Source of the DNA: Isoperla grammatica
Taxonomy: Eukaryota; Arthropoda; Insecta; Plecoptera; Perlodidae
Assembly (NCBI GenBank): GCA_945910005.1
Contig: OX246739.1
Span: forward strand, 11,196,292-11,260,291
Reading direction: 5' to 3'
DNA length: 64,000 bases
In this document: piece after piece, positions 46,330 to 57,535 of the stretch
How the letters are laid out: the number at the start of each line of letters is the position of its first letter
Position numbering within the stretch: position 1 is the first letter of the stretch
Program-made: the position numbers and the translations under genes
Notes under the pieces: generated by a model
The model's input: the letters and a program-made list of their open reading frames with translations, nothing else
Told to the model about the DNA's origin: nothing
Databases searched by the model: none

Positions 46330-46780
46330 AAGGAGCTCCTTAAAAATACGTCAAAAAGCACCAAAAAAGAAGTTATTTTTACTTTCTAACGGCCCCTCTT
46401 TTACCTCCTAAAAAGATCAAATTTTGTACATAGCAGGAGGTAAAAATACCGTCAAAAAGCACACAAAAAGAGGTTATTTTTACATCCTTAAGGCCTTTTT
46501 TTACCTCCTAAGAAGGTCCAATTTTGTACATAAAAGGAGGTAGAAAGACCGTTAAAAGGCACAAAAAAGGAACTCCTTTTTACATCATAAATACCTCTTT
46601 TTACCTCCTAAAGAGGTCCTAAAAAGGTGGTGCTAAGATGGTAATAAAGATTGAAATTAGGTTGGTCAATGGGACCCGAAAAAGCACAAGAAGGCTCAAA
46701 AAAGGACCACCTTAGGACATCCTAGCTTCCTTTTTAGGATGTAAAAAGTACATCATAAGGAGGTACTTGTGTTTCGTGGG
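46330..46780. repeat. About 100-bp tandem units with internal hairpins
   Basis: TCAAAAAGCAC occurs at 46351 and 46452 and as TTAAAAGGCAC at 46552, giving periods of about 100 bp. Units hold TTTTACCTCCTAA and, about 30 nt on, AGGAGGTAAAAA or AGGAGGTAGAAA, which pair to form a hairpin. The pattern decays after about 46640 but TACATCATAAGGAGGTACTT at 46750 still resembles it. It is noncoding. Confidence 0.8.
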
Positions 46781-46840
46781 ACAATTGGTTGTTCAGCTTC
46801 CAATGCAAAGGCCAGGGTTCGATTCGCGGTTTGTTTTTTT
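46781..46840 (+). repeat. tRNA-derived SINE fragment with Pol III terminator
   Basis: GCCAGGGTTCGATTCGCGGT contains a B-box-like GGTTCGATTCG followed by a run of eight Ts, as in Pol III transcripts. An A-box is not clear. Confidence 0.45.
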
Positions 46841-46988
46841 TCAAGATTATTGTACACAGATAACTGAATTTTGAATGGCGGGATTCAATTTGCAACAACT
46901 TGTATGCTTCGTGGGGTATGATAGCATAGTAACAGGTGTGACGTAGATTCTACTTCTGACCCTTGTCAGTGTTTTGTTTCGTCTGCAG

Positions 46989-47145
46989 ATGTGGCCGCGT
47001 CATCGCCTGCTGGGTGACTCGTCTGGCGCTGTTGCCAACTCGCCCAATCCCTCGCTACAACACAGCCTCGTCTACGCCCCGCTTGCCTGATGTCTACCTG
47101 ATAGCTCAGCTATTTCAGTTATATATTTATTTCCAGCATCCATAA
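46989..47145 (+). CDS. Exon-like GC-rich island, possible second exon
   Basis: It follows a good acceptor (TTTCGTCTGCAG). Its GC content over the first 110 bp is far above that of the flanks. If the first base completes the codon begun at 43788, an open frame reads CGRVIACWVTRLALLPTRPI and on to a stop at 47143-47145, 51 codons. No family is recognised and no strong internal donor is seen. It could equally be part of a noncoding transcript. Confidence 0.3.
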
Positions 47146-48583
47146 CTTAATAATTAAAACATAATTAATTAATGAATTGAATAATTTTTGTGTATATTTT
47201 TCCCAGTTAATTTTTGACAGGTCAAAACAAGCACACTGCAGTGCCAAAAAGTCTTCTACCGATTGCAATTTTTTATTTTAACCACAAATTGAATTGAGAA
47301 TGTTAGGCCTATAGAGCTGTATTTGTTTCTAGTTCCCAAATACAGTAGAACCGCATGAATTCGGACTACACCAGGTGAAGCAACAATGGTTGCAACGTTT
47401 TTGTTTCTGTTTTATGACATAAAATGTTTAATTCAACTTTTATTACCAGTAAACTAAAAAAACACCATAGTGGTTGGTTGGGGGGGGGGGGGGGGGGGTA
47501 GTGGATATATTAATGAATATGTGGTTCTAACCAATGTGGTGGTATGTTGGTTTTCTTATTTTTACTTGTATTTGGAGTGGAGAAATTCATATTGAGCAGT
47601 GGCAAAGCGTCCTATGAGACAAAGAGACGTTGTTTACCCTGTATACAAATCTAATTAATACCATTAACACACTTTTGAATTCAGTTGACAGCGAAGGACT
47701 TGGCATTCGGCAACACTCTCGCACCATCTACCGTTGTCCCTTGAAGTTGAATGATTTAAACGTGTGGAGACAAACTGTATTTTGGTCTCTTTCGCGAATG
47801 ATCAGAACGCTATTTTCGTCCGTTGTTCAAGAATATTTGAGACTTGTCTCACACACCAACTCTGGGCTGTGAACGCGGGCACATGCCATGACACTCGTTT
47901 CATAAACACAACGGGACTTGGAAATTTAAAGGAAGGGCCGTAACAGCATTCAGTAATAAACCTTCACGGTCTGCTTTTGTAAAATCTGATGACCCAAACC
48001 AACCCCATGTGTCTTGTCTTCACATTTTTATATTTGAGGGTAAAACGATGGATACTTCAGGAACCAGTTCAAGGCAATCCTTTGACAATGTAAGATGCGT
48101 GCGTCGTGACCTGTGTGCAACCAGTACAGTATTGCAATGCGAAAGTGTATACAATGTGCAAATAGCGTGTGATTTCTACCCTTATTTTTTAACATTATTG
48201 TTTGAACTGTTAGTGACTAGGGCCTATTACGATGTGCTCCGTCGAAAGTGATATTGTTGATTCTCGCCCTGGGCGATTCACAAATGTACGTTTTGCGTTT
48301 CCCCCCCCCCCCCCTCCCCCCTCCCCCCTTTCATCACCAACTGTTTTCATTCTAAATCGCGAAATATTTCACTGACAAAATTATCTATGTCTACCGTAAT
48401 TTCTAGGCCACGCTTCGCCACTGATATTGAGGGGTGGAGAGCTATTCCCCCCTCCGCCCCCTGCTAGCCTACTGGGTCCATACTCCATATTAATGAGGTT
48501 CAACTGTATTGGGTTTCACTAACTTGAAAGTTAACAAAACAATAGATTGTATTATTAGCTTGATATGGTTTTATTGTTTACAG
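47146..48583. other. No supported gene; poly-G and poly-C runs
   Basis: A run of 19 Gs at 47480-47498 and a C-rich tract at about 48301-48330 are present. An 80-codon frame at 47630-47872 begins at TTG, has no in-frame support and no recognised domain. Confidence 0.4.
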
Positions 48584-48746
48584 ACTATAAGCCGCAAGAC
48601 TTGAAGCAGAGGTCGGGACTTCTTCGTCTGCCTCTATCGTCGCCGTCGGGAAGAAGATTCTGGGCGGACTCTTGACAACGTAGAGGCATCCAGCTTACCT
48701 CGAGAATCAGTTCAGAACTTTAACGTAGCCAGCATTACATGCTCAG
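48584..48746 (+). other. Exon-like noncoding island
   Basis: A GC-richer block lies between an acceptor (TTATTGTTTACAG) and a GC-type donor (CTCAG then GCAAGT). All three forward frames contain stops (the longest open stretch is about 29 codons, CCGCAAGACTTGAAGCAGAG region), so it would be untranslated or part of a long noncoding RNA. Splicing is inferred from sequence only. Confidence 0.3.
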
Positions 48747-49494
48747 GCAAGTTAACTTACATTTACACTACACACGGGTTTGCTTGAAACCAGTATTCCA
48801 TTTCCGGTTTGGGTTAGGGTTTTTTTTTAGTTTGGAAATTAACTTATAGCCATTATAGCAACAAAGCACACAATAAATGGTATTAAATCTGCCACTGAAA
48901 ATCAGTTGTAACTGAGTGGATTTTGATTTATAGTTTCATTATGTTGATCAAAATTACTGACCCAAACAGCTGATAAGTTATTGGCAAAAACTTAAAGCAT
49001 GGGTAGAAGGTGTGCGAAGGGTTTTCTTATTTATTCGTTATGCACACACTTCCAAATTTCATCAATTTTGTGCAAAATTAAATTCACTCTAAATAATCCT
49101 CGAACTGGAAAATTTTGGATCAAATCATAGATGAAATAATTGAAACATGTGAATTCCCCAAAACAGTTCTTTTAACTTGAGTGGACAGACTGAAACCATA
49201 GTTCATTCTATTTATTCAGCATAGCCTATACCAAACTTATTACTATAATGAAAATTATGCATTTCAGAATGTAGAATCAATAAAACTAAAATGAACAAAC
49301 CTATCAAAAGAATTAACATTTTCAATACGCATTTCACTGGGGTTTAATTAAACCTTAACCATTTCCTAATTAGCTGAGCATAGTTACCAGTTGTGACAGA
49401 AATAAATTGTAGAATTTAGTTTCGCATACTATAGTATTGCCAATATGAATATTTATGCTCACGTAATTTCTTGAAAGATTGGAGAAAACTGTAG
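48747..49494. other. AT-rich DNA without recognised features
   Basis: No supported gene or repeat. Confidence 0.4.
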
Positions 49495-49565
49495 TATGAT
49501 TCTTGCTAGATCCTGCTTCCAAGGCAGAAGGTCTTGGGTTTGACTCCAAGCCCAAGATAGTTCTC
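49495..49565 (+). repeat. tRNA-derived SINE fragment
   Basis: GAAGGTCTTGGGTTTGACTC followed by CAAGCCC is a B-box-like T-arm. The preceding 30 bp have lost a clear A-box. Confidence 0.4.
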
Positions 49566-50051
49566 CATTCTTGGTATAATTGACACTCTTAAAAGATTTT
49601 GGGGAATAGAACAGTAGAACAAAGAGGGTAGAAGATTAGGTTTTCTAAATCTCGTAGTAGAGGCTTGTCAAGCTCCCATGTCAGGTGGTCGCAGCCACTT
49701 CCAGTGATAAAATCACGTGTTATTCCAATTTCATAAGGGAAAAATCTAATGGATCTGTCTAAACAAAAGTTGCACAAAAATGTTAAAATAATAATAATCT
49801 GTTAAAAGATTTGGTTTTCACTTGATCAATACATTCAAATTCAATATTGTGGGAGTTATTTTATTTAAATACTGTGCTATTTATTGTGAAATTCATAATA
49901 GAAATTTTAAAATCTTAGGTCCAGTCTTACAATGTCCCAATAACTACTTACACTAATAGCTTGTTTTCTCCATGGCAACCACAAATCAAATTCCTTGAAA
50001 TCCTCCAAATAGCTTAATTGCTACAAATAACTTTCTTCTTAGAAGATTGTA
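49566..50051. other. No supported features
   Basis: A 62-codon minus-strand frame at 49589-49777 looks protein-like in part (SGCDHLTWELDKPLLRDLE) but has no recognised family and no exon context. Confidence 0.35.
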
Positions 50052-50220
50052 AAGGCTGGTCCACACAGATTTTTAAGACATACGATTGTTGGGTCATAGG
50101 AAACACGTACTGGCGTTCACACAAAGTTTTAGTTTTAAGACGTTGTTTTCATTGTTGTTTTTAAAACAACGTCTTAAAACCTTATGCATTATGTCTTAAA
50201 AATCTGTGTGGACCAGCCTT
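50052..50220. mobile_element. 169-bp foldback MITE with 30-bp perfect inverted ends
   Basis: AAGGCTGGTCCACACAGATT (50052 on) and its exact reverse complement at the right end (to 50220) give 30-bp terminal inverted repeats. Inside, TTTTAAGACGTTGTTTT and AAAACAACGTCTTAAAA form a second, 17-bp stem around a short loop. The whole element can fold on itself. No target duplication is certain. Confidence 0.85.
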
Positions 50221-50927
50221 AAGACCGACCCTTAATGGCCTAACTTCTTTGCATAGCGTGCACGCTGATTGGGATTTTCTTAATTTATGTGGCAAATTAG
50301 CAAACTTGGGCTTTGAAGGGCTGTGGGTCAACTAGGAGTGGGGCACAACTACATAAGGTGTGTTCTTCTTTTATGTCCGATCGATTGGAGTGAGCTCGAA
50401 GCATTCTTTTATTGGCTCTGCACTGCGATCATGTAAATTTGGTGGATATAAGGCGTTCGATATTGTTGAAAATTATACGTTTGAACGATCGTAGCTCTTA
50501 AATGCAATTATGTACAACTCGGTAACGCTATTAAACGTTGAACACTCATTCCGGGGATGACAATTCTAGCCATAGTTGCAACAATATGGGACGTAAACCC
50601 CAAATATCATTATTATCATCATCGCGAAAATCGTGCGCGCCTCTCGATCACGGGCACCCAGCCGTTAACATGTTCGATACCAAAAAGTGGCGGAAACGCC
50701 GGTGTTAAAACGACTTTATTGCACAAAACTAAAGTAGGATGAACTATACCTTTAGAGCTAAGACCTACCTCTAGAACACAGTGGAATATTAGAATAAATA
50801 CGTGCTGCGAGTAGTTACTCAGTAAAAAGTGGGATTTTTGATACATTTTGACAGGCTTTCAATTAAAATATGTAAATAGATAAATAAAAATATGTAAATC
50901 AGTTTTTATAACTGAATAGGTTAGTCA

Positions 50928-50929
<2 letters not shown>
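50221..50929. other. No supported features
   Basis: Two opposite 61-75-codon frames overlap at 50557-50846; neither has a recognised motif. Confidence 0.35.
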
Positions 50930-50975
<46 letters not shown>

Positions 50976-50976
50976 A
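50930..50976. repeat. (AAAT)n microsatellite, 47 bp
   Basis: A pure tetranucleotide tract of about twelve units. Confidence 0.95.
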
Positions 50977-51433
50977 GACTGCCAATGTTGCTCACAGCTT
51001 GCTGGATTTTGATAGTTCCTGTGAACTTCTTCGAATTCTTGAACTCTCATTGGCTACAACGTTAGCGATTAAAGTTACATGATTGCAGTGCTGAGCATCA
51101 TAGATGCTCGTCTTTTCCTTGCTTGCAAAGTACGACCACACAAAATGTCTTACGTTACATATTATCAAATATTATTATTATCATACATTGTAACATTATC
51201 ATTATTATTTGCATACATTATAATAAGATGTACGAGTCTTAAACCTGAAATATAGCTTGGTTGCATCCAACTAAAGTATGGTCAACCGTCCTACAAACAC
51301 ATAAAAAAATATAAAATTTAAATAGAATACTTTCAGTAGTAATTCATGTTCAGTTAATCTAAAAACGTAAACAATGATTGTCGCTGTTATTGACGAAAAC
51401 TAGCATAGAGGGCAATTTTGTTCTTTAATTCGT
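50977..51433. other. AT-rich DNA without recognised features
   Basis: No supported gene or repeat apart from short ATT runs near 51170-51210. Confidence 0.4.
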
Positions 51434-51495
51434 AAATCAGTTTAGTTACTGAGTGGGTAGACTCTCAATGTGAATTTATTTATTTATTTGTTTAT
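51434..51495 (+). repeat. Dispersed repeat, copy of 1385-1445
   Basis: AATCAGTTTAGTTACTGAGT then GGGTAGACTCTCAATGTGAA and an ATTT tract match the minus strand at 1385-1445 with few changes. Confidence 0.6.
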
Positions 51496-52313
51496 ATCAG
51501 TCTGGATTTCTATCATGAGATGGAACATACTCTGGAAGATATTAATAAAAGCAACACACCAATATATTATTAAAAACATAGAATTTGTGATTAAGATAGT
51601 TCAAGTATCTAAAACGAAACTATATGCACATGTTCAAAGCACAAATATGGAAATAAAATATTTGTATTTTCCAAATCTATTGCACATGTTTTAGACTTGC
51701 TCTACTTGAATGCCAATCCTTGACTAGAAATATAAGCAGCTAGTATTGAATTGAGGGAAATTATTGCTCACACAAAGCTCCTAGCAAAACTTTCTACTTT
51801 TTAGTTTAACATCTCCTGCTTAGACACTAATTAGTAATTTCTATGGAGGATGATTAAAACAATGATAATGAGAAGAATACAAAAACAGCTATCATGTATC
51901 AAAAAAGATTGAAAATTGCAAAGAAAAGCTCAATTTTGATAAGTGAATTAAAAATGGATTCTAGTAAAGTAGAAAGTTGTGCATTCATGGAAACAAGTCT
52001 TAAATTTCCTTAAACAAATGAATAGTATTTACAAAATGTTGTTATAACCCAATTTTCTATTTAAAATCATAAAATTTCAATATGATTCAGTTAAAAAACA
52101 AATTCAACTCGCATAATTACGGTGGTAGCCGAAATACGAGCCCAACAGCTAGCTTACGTCGCACAAGTTGATGGGAGCTCTCGTAGTAGAAAAAATGCAT
52201 GGAACATATTCCATGTGTGCGTTTGCTAATACGAGAGCTCTAGTCGGCGTGAACATTTGTACGTTGTTTCTAGCAGTATTGCATCCATTAATATGTCTCG
52301 TTCTTTGTTCCAG
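51496..52313. other. No supported gene; small inverted repeat at 52172-52241
   Basis: GAGCTCTCGTA and TACGAGAGCTC (11-bp exact arms) enclose CATGGAACATATTCCATG, itself palindromic. The rest is AT-rich with no supported gene. Confidence 0.4.
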
Positions 52314-52510
52314 GCCCATGGAAGGGTTCATACCCTTTACAAACACATCTTGCCAAACTTCTACTACTACGTCATCTCTTCCGACTACGTGCATCTCTCG
52401 CTCGAACGTCATACGACAAGTCTCCAACGCCTATCCCGGGCACTTGCCAGCCATTCTCAAGGCGATGGAACCTCTACTTGCTGTGTGAATAAACTGTACT
52501 AATCTTCTCA
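52314..52510 (+). other. Exon-like island with a polyadenylation signal
   Basis: It follows an acceptor (TTCTTTGTTCCAG). One frame is open for 61 codons (HGRVHTLYKHILPNFYYYVI, then SSDYVHLSLERHTTSLQRLS in part) to a stop overlapping the AATAAA at 52488-52493; a second frame is also open. It could be a 3'-terminal exon, coding or not, of a plus-strand gene that includes the islands at 43679-48746. The product is not recognised. Confidence 0.3.
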
Positions 52511-52789
52511 ATATATGCCATATTTTAACTCATGCTGTTGTGTTCATTTATTGCACTAACACCCTGGTTCCCATTCCCATCACAGTTCTTGTTCTGTTAA
52601 CTGTGTTAACTGTACTATATGACTGTTGGATAGGAGACCCAAGATGCGTTGTCCCTTGAAGCTCTCTTCCTCTAGTGTTGGTGTCTTTGTGTGAATCATA
52701 AGCTGCCTTCCTCTTGTGTCTGTCTGGTTTTACAGCTGTCTTTTCTTGTGAGCAGTGCTGGAATCATAAGCTGCCTTCCTTAAAAAAAA
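52511..52789. other. Flank before the 1.6-kb array
   Basis: It contains a duplicated TCATAAGCTGCCTTCCT phrase (about 52697 and 52764), a local tandem duplication. No gene is seen. Confidence 0.4.
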
Positions 52790-54242
52790 AAACGCCTTCA
52801 ATTTTGTTTTCAATTTTCGGAGTTTTTATCATCAGATCGTATTGATTGATTGGTTGATCGCGAATCCGTAAATCGTTTGTGGAAACAACGAGCCGTTTGA
52901 CGGTTAAAAAATAAACCGTGTCCATTCACGTTGATGTATTGATATAAATGTGTGGATATGGTGAGAAAAAACGAGTGAGTGCAACGGGTCTCGAACCCCA
53001 GACCTTAAGCACTCTAAGCGCCGACGTTCCGCGTACGCCACGCCAATCGATGGAAATCGCATTGCTTATACTGGTATATACCACACTGCTCTCATTGTAT
53101 GGCATATCTTGTTGTATTCAGATAGCTCGTCATCACGCCAACATTAAAACATGTTTCCTCGGCTAACCGTTAATGCAAGGCAAACATTAACATGTTTCAT
53201 GTATAGAGAAGGAATGTCCAATGGAAAAACTCTAATCATTATTTTCCTAACCCTTTAACAAGGGACGCTACGCGTCGTCAAAGGCGTGCTCAAATACACT
53301 CTGTTTTTTAAAATTATATTCTTTACGGCTAAATTGTTTATTGTTGCGAACTTAACTTTAAATCCCAAGGTAGATCTGACAATTGTCTACTTTGAAAAAT
53401 ATCATTGCCTCGCTATGTTTGTTGTGAACGACGTCAGGCGTCGCCGAAATTTCAACGATTTTCTTGTCAAGTTCCACTTTCAATACCGATTGTGGATGAA
53501 CGGTGGTACCTAGTTAGTTGTAGCGTCGAACTTAAGGTCAGTAAGAATCCTTGGTGACGTAGTATGAGCGTCGGTAGCGTAGGTTTACACAGGTCGTGGT
53601 GAGGCGACGCCAACTTCAGGTAACCAAAATAGTAGATTTGTTGAGGTTTTTATTTTTTTACGGGTAAACTGTTAAAGATGGAATTTTTTGGTTGCCAGTT
53701 CCTTCTTATTCATTGCTCTCTTGACATGGTTCGTATTTTTAAAAAAATAAAAAAAAAAAAAAATTTACGTATTCTCCGATTGTGCTCTTCTGAGACAAAA
53801 TTTGAAATTTTGGGCGCCTGTATCTCTGTTAGTATGACCCCCAGCTTATTTTCGTTTTCAGGATGTCTAGATAATTAACGCAAAAAAAATAAAAAAAAAA
53901 TACAGAAAAAAATTTGGACCACACGTTTTTTAGCTACAAGCGCTAGAAAAAAAAATTTCCCCTTAGTAAACCCTTCTCAACTTTGCTGCTCTGAATATGG
54001 AAGAAAAAAAGTCTACCGGTAACGGGTCTCGAACCCCGGACCGCGAAAACACTAGTCGGCGTCGCTACTGCCTACGCCACGCCCCAGGATGGAAGTTGGA
54101 GCGCTTAGACTGGTACATATTGTACTGCTCTCAATGAATGCATGTATGTATCTCGATACCTTCTTATTGTAATTGTAACTCACAATATAGATCGATTTAC
54201 GAACTGAGGGTCTCGTTCGATTAATAATATATCCAAGAATAC
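52790..54242. repeat. Array unit 0, diverged edge unit
   Basis: Module B (B-box at about 52984-52996) and module A (about 54019-54035) are present but 1035 bp apart, compared with about 1222 bp in later units. The stretch at 52811-52843 (TTTTTATCATCAGATCGTATT) is inverted relative to every other copy of that sequence. This fits an array edge that escaped homogenisation. Confidence 0.85.
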
Positions 54243-55933
54243 GATCTGATGATAAAAAAAATTGAAGCCGTTTTTTTTTTCCAAGTCCAAAAATCCAGTT
54301 TCTCTACCAATAATCAGTTTAAAATTGCATTCGATAGATGTTGACCACGTGAATGCAAAACCGCACGCGTTTTCGGCAAAAACGAGCAATTTGACCGTTA
54401 AAAAATAAACCGTGTCTGAAACGGCTCCATGCACATTGATGTATTGATATAACTGTGTGAATATGGATGAAAAAAAGAGTGGTGGTGACGGGTCTCGAAC
54501 CCCAGACCTCAAGCATGGTAACCGACGACGCTACTGCATACGCCATAGCACACGATGATACTTTCAGCGCTTACACAGGTACAAGACATACTGCTCTCAA
54601 TGTTGCGCATTGTTTGGGGTATTCAGATAGCTTATATCATAACCTCCTATAGCCGTCTGAATTCCTGATACTTATCAACAGAAAACACAGTTTTGGGGCT
54701 ATCTAGACTTGGTTCATTCTGATACCATAACCTCCTATAGCCGTCTGAACTCCTGATACACATCTACAGAAAACGCAGTTTTGGGACGTTTAAGACTTAG
54801 TAAATTCACGTTGGGAACATCACTGAACAACCAACATTAAAACATGTTTCCTGGGCTAACCATGAATCATAGGCAAACCAAAACATGTTCAATAAGTACA
54901 CTGGAAATGGACAATGCAGAAAGTGTAGATATTATTGTCTTAACCCTTTAATCCGTGACGCTACGCAGTGTCAAAAACGTGCTAAAATACACTGCGTTTT
55001 TTAGTTTTTAATTTTTTACAGCTATATTGTTTACTTGGGAGATCTTGAAGTTAATATTTAAGGTAGAACTGATAATTTTCTACTTTGAAAAAAATCAACG
55101 TGTACCTACGTTTGTTGTGAACGACGTCAGGCGTCGCCGAAATTTCAAAGGTTTTCTCGTCAAGTTCCACTTTCGGTACCGATTGTGGATGAACGGTGGT
55201 ACCTAGTTAGTCGTAGCGTCGAACTTAAGTTCAGTAAGAATTGTTGGTGACGTAGTATGAGCGTCGGTAGCGTCGGTTTGCACAGGTCGTGGTGAGGCGA
55301 CGCCAACTTCAGGTAACCGAAATAGTAGATTTTTTGAGGTTTTTATTTTTTTACGGGTAAACGGTTTAAGATATCATTTTTTGGTTGTCAGTTCCTTCTT
55401 ATTCAACGCTCTCTTGATATGTTTCGTATTTTTAAAAAAATAAAAAAAATAAAAAATTTACGTATTCTCCGATTGTGCTCTTCTGAGACAAAATTTGAAT
55501 TTTTGGGCGCCTGTATCTCTGTTAGTATGACCCTCAGCTTATTTTCGTTTTCAGGATGTCTAGATAATTAACGCAAAAAAAATAAAAAAAACACAGAAAA
55601 AAATTTGGACCACACGTTTTTTAGCTACAAGCGCTAGAAAAAAAAATTTCCCCTTAGTAAACCCTTCTCAACTTTGCTGCTCTGAATATGGAAGAAAAAA
55701 AGTTTGCCGGTAACGGGTCTCGAACCCCGGACCGCGAAAACACTAGTCGGCGTCGCTACTGCCTACGCCACGCCACAGGATGGAAGTTGGAGCGCTTAGA
55801 CTGGTACATATTGTACTGCTCTCAATGAATGCATGTATGTATCTCGATACCTTCTTATTGTAATTGTAACTCCAAATATAGATCGATTTACGAACTGAGG
55901 GTCTCGTTCGATTAATAATATATCCAAGAATAC
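54243..55933. repeat. Array unit 1, 1691 bp with an 89-bp internal duplication
   Basis: ATAACCTCCTATAGCCGTCT occurs at 54638 and again at 54727, each time followed by GAAAACACAG or GAAAACGCAG and TTTTGGG. This tandem duplication of 89 bp accounts for the whole length excess over the 1602-1608-bp units, which carry a single copy. Module B starts at 54488 and module A at 55711. Confidence 0.93.
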
Positions 55934-57535
55934 GATCTGATGATAAAAAAATTGAAGCAGTTTTTTTTTTCTAAGTCCAAAAATCCAGTTTCTCTGCCAA
56001 TTGTCAGTTTAAAATTGCATTCGATAGATGTTGACCACGTGAATGCAAAACCGCACGCGTTTTCGGCAAAAACGAGCAATTTGACAGTTAAAAAATAAAC
56101 CGTGTCTGAAGCGGCTCCATGCACATTGATGTATTGTATAACTGTGTGAATATGGATGAAAAAAAAGAGTGGTGGTGACGGGTCTCGAACCCCAGACCGC
56201 AAGCATGGTAACCGACGACGCTACTGCATACGCCATAGCACACGATGATATTTTCAGCGCTTACACAGGTACAAGACATACTGCTCTCAATGTTGCGCAT
56301 TGTTTGGGGTATTCAGATAGCTTATATCATAACCTCCTATAGCTGTCTGAACTCCTGATACACATTTACAGAAAACGCAGTTTTGGGACGTTTAAGACTT
56401 AGTAAATTCACGTTGGGAACATCACTGAACAACAAACATTAAATCATGTTTTCTGGGCTAACCATGAATCATAGGCAAACCAAAACATGTTCAATAAGTA
56501 CACTGGAAATGGACAATGCAGAAAGTGTAGATATTATTGTCTTAACCCTTTAATCCGTGACGCTACGCAGTGTCAAAAACGTGCTTAAATACACTGCGTT
56601 TTTTAGTTTTTAATTTTTTACAGCTATATTGTTTACTTGGGAGATCTTGAAGTTATTACTTAAGGTAGAACTGATAATTTTCTACTTTGAAAAAAATCAA
56701 CGTGTACCTACGTTTGTTGTGAACGACGTCAGGCGTCGCCGAAATTTCAAAGGTTTTCTCGTCAAGTTCCACTTTCGGTACCGATTGTGGATGAACGGTG
56801 GTACCTAGTTAGTCGTAGCGTCGAACTTAAGTTCAGTAAGAATTGTTGGTGACGTAGTATGAGCGTCGGTAGCGTCGGTTTGCACAGGTCGTGGTGAGGC
56901 GACGCCAACTTCAGGTAACCAAAATAGTAGATTTTTTGAGGTTTTTATTTTTTTACGGGTAAACGGTTTAAGATATAATTTTTTGGTTGTCAGTTCCTTC
57001 TTATTCAACGCTCTCTTGATATGTTTCGTATTTTAAAAAAAATAAAAAAAATAAAAAATTTACGTATTCTCCGATTGTGCTCTTCTGAGACAAAATTTGA
57101 AATTTTGGGCGCCTGTATCTCTGTTAGTATGACCCTCAGCTTATTTTCGTTTTCAGGATGTCTAGATAATTAACGTAAAAAAAATAAAAAAAATACAGAA
57201 AAAAATTTGGACCACACGTTTTTTAGCTACAAGCGCTAGAAAAAAAAATTTCCCCTTAGTAAACCCTTCTCAACTTTGCTGCTCTGAATATGGAAGAAAA
57301 AAAGTTTGCCGGTAACGGGTCTCGAACCCCGGACCGCGAAAACACTAGTCGGCGTCGCTACTGCCTACGCCACGCCACAGGATGGAAGTTGGAGCGCTTA
57401 GACTGGTACATATTGTACTGCTCTCAATGAATGCATGTATGTATCTCGATACCTTCTTATTGTAATTGTAACTCCAAATATAGATCGATTTACGAACTGA
57501 GGGTCTCGTTCGATTAATAATATATCCAAGAATAC
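55934..57535. repeat. Array unit 2, 1602 bp
   Basis: Module B lies at 56177 and module A at 57312 (plus-strand position of the ACGGGTCTCG or GTAACGGG words). A 2-bp deletion (GTATTGTATAAC for GTATTGATATAAC) shifts the minus-strand frame that is longer in other units, which argues against coding. Confidence 0.93.

Noticed and set aside
48805..48825. A TTAGGG word as telomeric sequence
   Set aside because: Single occurrence followed by a T-run, no tandem array.
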